A stretch of 64,000 bases of DNA from Prosthecobacter dejongeii (GTDB lineage Bacteria > Verrucomicrobiota > Verrucomicrobiia > Verrucomicrobiales > Verrucomicrobiaceae): positions 124,001 to 188,000 of the forward strand of contig NZ_JACHIF010000012.1 in the NCBI RefSeq assembly GCF_014203045.1, given 5' to 3'. The translations under genes and the position numbers were made by a program. Position 1 is the first letter of the stretch; every line of letters begins with the position of its first letter. This document shows, piece after piece, positions 60,741 through 64,000 of the stretch. The notes under the pieces were generated by a model, which did no database searches, was not told where the DNA came from, and saw only the letters and a program-made list of their open reading frames with translations.

Positions 60741-61373
60741 TTAGTCGCGCCCCATGGCCTGCTCCAGCTTTAGCCGCTCGGCTTCAAACTCTTCCTCGGT
60801 CATCTTGCGCGGCACCGTCATGGTCGGTTCAAAGATCACGCGCACGGTGGAAAATGGCAGCGGCAGCATGAACTGATCCCAGCTCTTTTTGATCCTCAAA
60901 GCGCGGCTGTATTCCACCCGCACGGGAACGATGGTGCCGCCTGTCAATTGCCCCAGTTTGATGATGCCCGGCTGGAGCTGATACATAGGCCCGCGAGGCC
61001 CATCTGGAGTGATGCCGATGTCCCTCCCCTCCTTCACTTTCTCCGCCATCATGATCAGAGCACTCAGACCTTTTTGCGGCTTGGAGCTAGAACCGCGCGC
61101 GGCCTCAAAACCAAAGGTCGCACACACATCTGCAATGATCTGGCCATCGCCACTGGGGCTGCTCAAAATAGCCCCGGGGATGTGTGCAAACCAAAGCTCA
61201 TGCACATACGGAATGACAAACATTCGGTTATGCCAAAACGCCCAGATCCATCCCGTGCGCGACGTATTGAATGCGCCCGCCTTATCCACCACCTCAAAGC
61301 GCAGCGTCGCACCGATGCCACGCATGAGCAGTGCGATCACCTTGCCGATGTTCTTGATCCGTATCTTGGCCAT
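60741..61373 (-). CDS. DUF374 family lysophospholipid acyltransferase-like protein
   Basis: 210 aa. Motifs typical of DUF374: WIWAFWHNRMFVIPYV, SSPSGDGQIIADVC, FGFEAARGSSSKPQKGLSAL, DIGITPDGPRGPMYQLQPGI and PVRVEYSRALRIKKSWDQF. The family is related to PlsC-type acyltransferases and is often near Kdo transferase genes, so it may act in lipid A or phospholipid acylation. ATG 61373 (MAKIRIKN) is preferred over GTG 61382. Confidence 0.88.
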   Translation of the reverse strand: MAKIRIKNIGKVIALLMRGIGATLRFEVVDKAGAFNTSRTGWIWAFWHNRMFVIPYVHELWFAHIPGAILSSPSGDGQIIADVCATFGFEAARGSSSKPQKGLSALIMMAEKVKEGRDIGITPDGPRGPMYQLQPGIIKLGQLTGGTIVPVRVEYSRALRIKKSWDQFMLPLPFSTVRVIFEPTMTVPRKMTEEEFEAERLKLEQAMGRD

Positions 61374-61415
61374 GAAAGCCACTCATAGAGGGGGCCATGC
61401 CAGCGTGCAAGCAGG

Positions 61416-62150
61416 TCACTTCAACATCGCTTCAAGACCCAAGCGCCAGGCGGGCCAGTCGTGACCTCCAGGCACCTCATGATAGTTTTCACTTGTGAGC
61501 AGACTTTGCGCAAAGAACCGATTCGACGTCAGATGACGGTCCCGCAGACCACAGGCCAGTGCCATGGGAATCTTGCGCTGGCCGGTAGGTAGCCAAGCCT
61601 TCTGAAAACGAGCCCAGAGCAACCTCATGGAGGAATCCTTATCCACCGCTTCCACCGTCCCTGGTTTCCACGAGGCCAGCCCACCGGCCTGCGCAATCTC
61701 CTCCAGCAAAGCAGGCTCTCCTAGATAGGGAGCCAAAAGCAGCACCTCCTGCACAGCCTGAGGATATTTGAGCGCTGCGATCAAAGCTCCCAGTCCCCCC
61801 ATGGACACACCCACCAGTGTTACCTTCATTCCATCTCTAACAGCAGGAGACAAAATCTCTTCCCAAAGGCAAGCCTCCACCGTGCGGTTCATGTAATAAC
61901 CCATATGTAAATCCGGCACCACCACGCGTGCGTTAGGCCTGTTTTTCTGCACCAGCGCAACCATTCCCTCACGGTCAAATTCCATCGGCGAACTGTAACG
62001 CCCAGGTAGCATCACCACCAACTCTTTGGCCTCCCCGCTCACAGGTTCAAAAACCAGTTTCTTCACGGGCCGAGTCGCCGCAGGCGGCAGGAGACGGCAC
62101 GAACTTAACGGCAGCAAACACAACAACTGAGCAAAGTGGAAACGCGTCAT
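61416..62150 (-). CDS. Lipoprotein alpha/beta-hydrolase
   Basis: 244 aa. The N-terminal LLCLLPLSSCRLLPPAA contains a lipobox (LSSC), so the protein is probably a lipid-anchored periplasmic or outer-membrane lipoprotein. VTLVGVSMGGLGALIAALKY gives the serine nucleophile near residue 118, VMLPGRYSSP the oxyanion region, CGLRDRH the acidic residue and EVPGGHDWPAW the catalytic His. The substrate is unknown, perhaps an acyl or peptide ester. Downstream of it lies the DUF374 gene on the same strand. Confidence 0.78.
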   Translation of the reverse strand: MTRFHFAQLLCLLPLSSCRLLPPAATRPVKKLVFEPVSGEAKELVVMLPGRYSSPMEFDREGMVALVQKNRPNARVVVPDLHMGYYMNRTVEACLWEEILSPAVRDGMKVTLVGVSMGGLGALIAALKYPQAVQEVLLLAPYLGEPALLEEIAQAGGLASWKPGTVEAVDKDSSMRLLWARFQKAWLPTGQRKIPMALACGLRDRHLTSNRFFAQSLLTSENYHEVPGGHDWPAWRLGLEAMLK

Positions 62151-62284
62151 GAAACAATGCTATGAACTACGCGCACCACCCATCTTGGAGAACCTTTGAT
62201 TAGGCCAAAACAAAATCCAGCTTGTCATTCACAATCATTTCTGGTGAAATCGTCCTTGGAATTCAACCTTCCATCCCCCCTCCT

Positions 62285-62827
62285 ATGAAAGCATTCCTGC
62301 ATCGTGTCGGAGTTCGTTTGGCAGTCGTCACCATGATGGCTGCATGTGCTGGGGCCGCAATCGCGGCAGATGATGTAAACCAACTCTTCCAGATGGGCCG
62401 TTCCGCCTATTACAAAGGAGACATCGAAACTGCCTACCAACTGCTCGCGCAGGTGGAAGCCCGGAATCCCAAGCACTTCGAAACAAAAGCTCTACTGGCC
62501 CAAATTCGTTCTCAAAGGAAAGCTGGAATCGTCTCCGTAAAGAAGAGCTACGAAGGGGTTTTGCTCGCTAAAATCGAGTTCTCCGAAGTGACTCTGGAAG
62601 AAGCTGTCGAAGGCCTGCGCGCCCTCTCCAAAACCGCCACCGATGGCAAAGTCATCCCTAACATCATCATCAAGGATCCCACCTTAGCCAGCAAAACGCT
62701 GTCGCTCAACTTGCGCAATCTTCCCCTCACCGATGCCATTCAATACCTGGCAGATCTCGTGGGCGCTAAGACGGTTTACGATAAACACGCCGTCATGTTT
62801 ACCAGCGCCGCCACCGTCGAAAATTAG
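62285..62827 (+). CDS. Secreted protein with TPR-like segment and secretin-N/STN-like domain
   Basis: 180 aa from ATG 62285. Signal peptide (LAVVTMMAACAGAAIAA), then a TPR-like pair (LFQMGRSAYYKGDIETAYQL and FETKALLAQIRSQRK). Residues about 90-175 resemble a secretin N-terminal or STN domain: IEFSEVTLEEAVEGLRALSK, then LSLNLRNLPLTDAIQYLADL and AKTVYDKHAVMFT. Without a secretin pore it might be an accessory or isolated N-domain of an outer-membrane machinery. No secretin is nearby. Function unknown. Confidence 0.65.
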   Translation: MKAFLHRVGVRLAVVTMMAACAGAAIAADDVNQLFQMGRSAYYKGDIETAYQLLAQVEARNPKHFETKALLAQIRSQRKAGIVSVKKSYEGVLLAKIEFSEVTLEEAVEGLRALSKTATDGKVIPNIIIKDPTLASKTLSLNLRNLPLTDAIQYLADLVGAKTVYDKHAVMFTSAATVEN

Positions 62828-62866
62828 CCGAACAAAACGGACATCGTTCGCTCCCCCCCCTCATTT

Positions 62867-62934
62867 GTAGGACGGGTGTGTCCGGCGGTAAGTCATCCCG
62901 GAAGCTCTAGCACCCTACCGCCGGATTACCCGTC
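62867..62934. repeat. Inverted repeat related to the tandem repeat at 11354
   Basis: GACGGGTGTGTCCGGCGGTA (62871-62890) and TACCGCCGGATTACCCGTC (62916-62934) form the arms. The left end, GTAGGACGGGTGTGTCCGGC, resembles GTAGGGCGGGCTTGTCCGGC, the reverse complement of the 3' part of the 262-bp repeat. The interval 62828-63148 contains this element and the cysN terminator but no gene. Confidence 0.65.
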
Positions 62935-63090
62935 TTTCTGGGAAGCCTCGCCTCCTCACCCAGCTACCAATTCAAGGAAAAACACCGAGTCTAACAAAAA
63001 GAAGGATACGAACAAAGGCTCTTGCCTCAGTCGCTTCACCTCATCAACCACACCCGACTCGCCACGGAAGTCCGACCCAATCATTCCTCC

Positions 63091-63117
63091 AAAAAAGGCG
63101 CGGGAAATTCCCGCGCC
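63091..63117 (-). terminator. Intrinsic terminator of cysN
   Basis: GGCGCGGGAA (63097-63106) and TTCCCGCGCC (63108-63117) form a perfect stem. Read on the minus strand it is followed by TTTTTT (63091-63096), 32 bp past the cysN stop. Confidence 0.9.
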
Positions 63118-63148
63118 TCTTTAAATATCATTGTCGAAAGAGCTCTCT

Positions 63149-64000
63149 TTAGATCGCTACTTCTGCATCTTCATCCTGAGCATCCACCACAGGACGCAGG
63201 ATCATCCCGGCGGCCACGGTGTTGTTCGTCTGCTCATCCACCAGCACAAAGCTACCCGTCGTTCGGTTCTTGGTGTAGGAATCAAAGAAGATCGGCGCAG
63301 ATACACGCAAGCGGATGGAGCCGATGTCATTGAGACCGAACTCCTTGCTCTCCTGAGATTTCTCCAGCGTGCTGATGTTCACTTTGTAAAGCACATCCGT
63401 CACCACCGCACGGACCTCATTGGTCGTGTGGCGGAGGTGAAAGCGGCCACGTGGCTTCAGGGTCTTTTTGTCAGCAAACCAGCAGATCATCGCGTCGAAC
63501 TCTTGGTTAGTCTCGACCGGCTCACTGGCCTTCACGATCATGCCGCCGCGGCTCGTATCAATTTCATCGGCCAGCGTCAGGCTGTAGCTGAGCTGAGGAA
63601 TCGCTTCTTCCTGTGGGCCTTCAAAGGTATGGATACCGGTGATGGTGGACTTCATCGCGGACGGGTACGCGATGACTTCATCACCCACGCGGAAGGTGCC
63701 GCTAGCCATACGGCCGGCGAAACCACGATAGTCATGAAGGTTTCCCAAGCGAGCATCGGCCGCATCCGAGATGGGACGAATCACCCACTGGACAGGGAAA
63801 CGAGCCGCATCTGCAGCCGTTTCGGCATGCACCTGCACGGTCTCTAAATGCTCCAGCAAGCTCGGGCCCGTATACCAAGGGGTATTGACGGAACGCTCCA
63901 CCACATTGTCACCATTCAAGGCGCTCATCGGGATGGGGCAGATCTTCGGCAAGTTTTCCAAACCGCCGGCGAAGGCCATGTAGTCGCTGACAATCTTGTT
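63149..64000 (-). CDS. cysN: Sulfate adenylyltransferase subunit 1 (CysN), 5' truncated by window edge
   Basis: The C-terminal ~283 residues of CysN, open through the window end, with sense codons continuing past 63980. CysN is the EF-Tu-like GTPase that drives ATP sulfurylase (with CysD). Seen here: the end of the G domain, including IPMSALNGDNVVERS, the WYTGPSLLEHLETV linker, and the two beta-barrel domains (FPVQWVIRPIS; GRMASGTFRVGDEVIAYPS; RGGMIVKASEPVETNQEFD; FFDSYTKNRTTGSFVLVDEQ). A terminator follows. The GTP-binding loop lies outside the window, so start and possible CysC fusion cannot be judged. Confidence 0.93.
   Translation of the reverse strand, partial: NKIVSDYMAFAGGLENLPKICPIPMSALNGDNVVERSVNTPWYTGPSLLEHLETVQVHAETAADAARFPVQWVIRPISDAADARLGNLHDYRGFAGRMASGTFRVGDEVIAYPSAMKSTITGIHTFEGPQEEAIPQLSYSLTLADEIDTSRGGMIVKASEPVETNQEFDAMICWFADKKTLKPRGRFHLRHTTNEVRAVVTDVLYKVNISTLEKSQESKEFGLNDIGSIRLRVSAPIFFDSYTKNRTTGSFVLVDEQTNNTVAAGMILRPVVDAQDEDAEVAI

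Overview
The window looks like a chromosomal segment of a Gram-negative member of the Verrucomicrobiota, probably Verrucomicrobiaceae (Prosthecobacter/Verrucomicrobium-like). The reasons are a lipid A type acyltransferase, a PEP-CTERM exported protein, DUF1501, PmoA-like (DUF6807) and EboE proteins, xylose-isomerase-fold and LamG modules, secreted proteins beginning with an 'ANDNFANA' motif, GC-rich coding DNA and very few clear Shine-Dalgarno sites. No rRNA, tRNA, CRISPR, phage or complete insertion sequence was recognised. Taxonomy and family names come from reading the proteins, not from a search.

Layout. 1-2.8 kb: esterase, CoA-binding protein, small membrane protein, a likely 6S RNA and a VapBC toxin-antitoxin pair with an operator-like repeat. 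2.9-7.5 kb: PAS-AraC regulator, xylose isomerase, a structured intergenic region and a large-subunit catalase. 7.6-11.3 kb: an adenylate-forming enzyme divergent from a tandem ketosynthase fusion whose second half lacks catalytic residues. 11.35-12.1 kb: three tandem copies of a ~262 bp repeat. 12.1-16.2 kb: accessory stretch with a membrane NERD protein, an AT-richer two-gene nucleotidyltransferase module bracketed by inverted repeats, and gene debris. 16.3-28.5 kb: SGNH hydrolase, ribosome hibernation factor, pseudo-rhomboid, FMN reductase/DUF1501 pair, Kup, ROK regulator, AsmA-like protein, ABCG-type transporter. 28.5-38.4 kb: DUF4375 protein, a 1324-residue secreted multidomain protein, an anti-sigma/ECF sigma pair, PmoA-like protein, EboE, LuxR regulator. 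38.7-46.2 kb: lipid A acyltransferase, desaturase, Coa1-like and PEP-CTERM proteins, pgk-tpiA, sialidase-like propeller, folA. 46.5-54.6 kb: AEC transporter, metG, RapA-type helicase, heme protein, alcohol dehydrogenase. 54.7-64 kb: exported protein, glmS, rplS, coaX with a ROK kinase, DUF374 acyltransferase, lipoprotein hydrolase, secretin-N-like protein and the 3' part of cysN.

The core genes (pgk-tpiA, metG, glmS, rplS, coaX, folA, kup) form ordinary housekeeping units, several ending in clear intrinsic terminators. The most unusual material lies between genes: at least three families of palindromic or tandem repeats, a 10-bp phased repeat that recurs at three sites, and a katE upstream region that can fold into alternative structures. 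The best candidate for an undescribed system is the bracketed nucleotidyltransferase module at 13.8-15.7 kb, followed by the ketosynthase fusion with its adenylate-forming partner.
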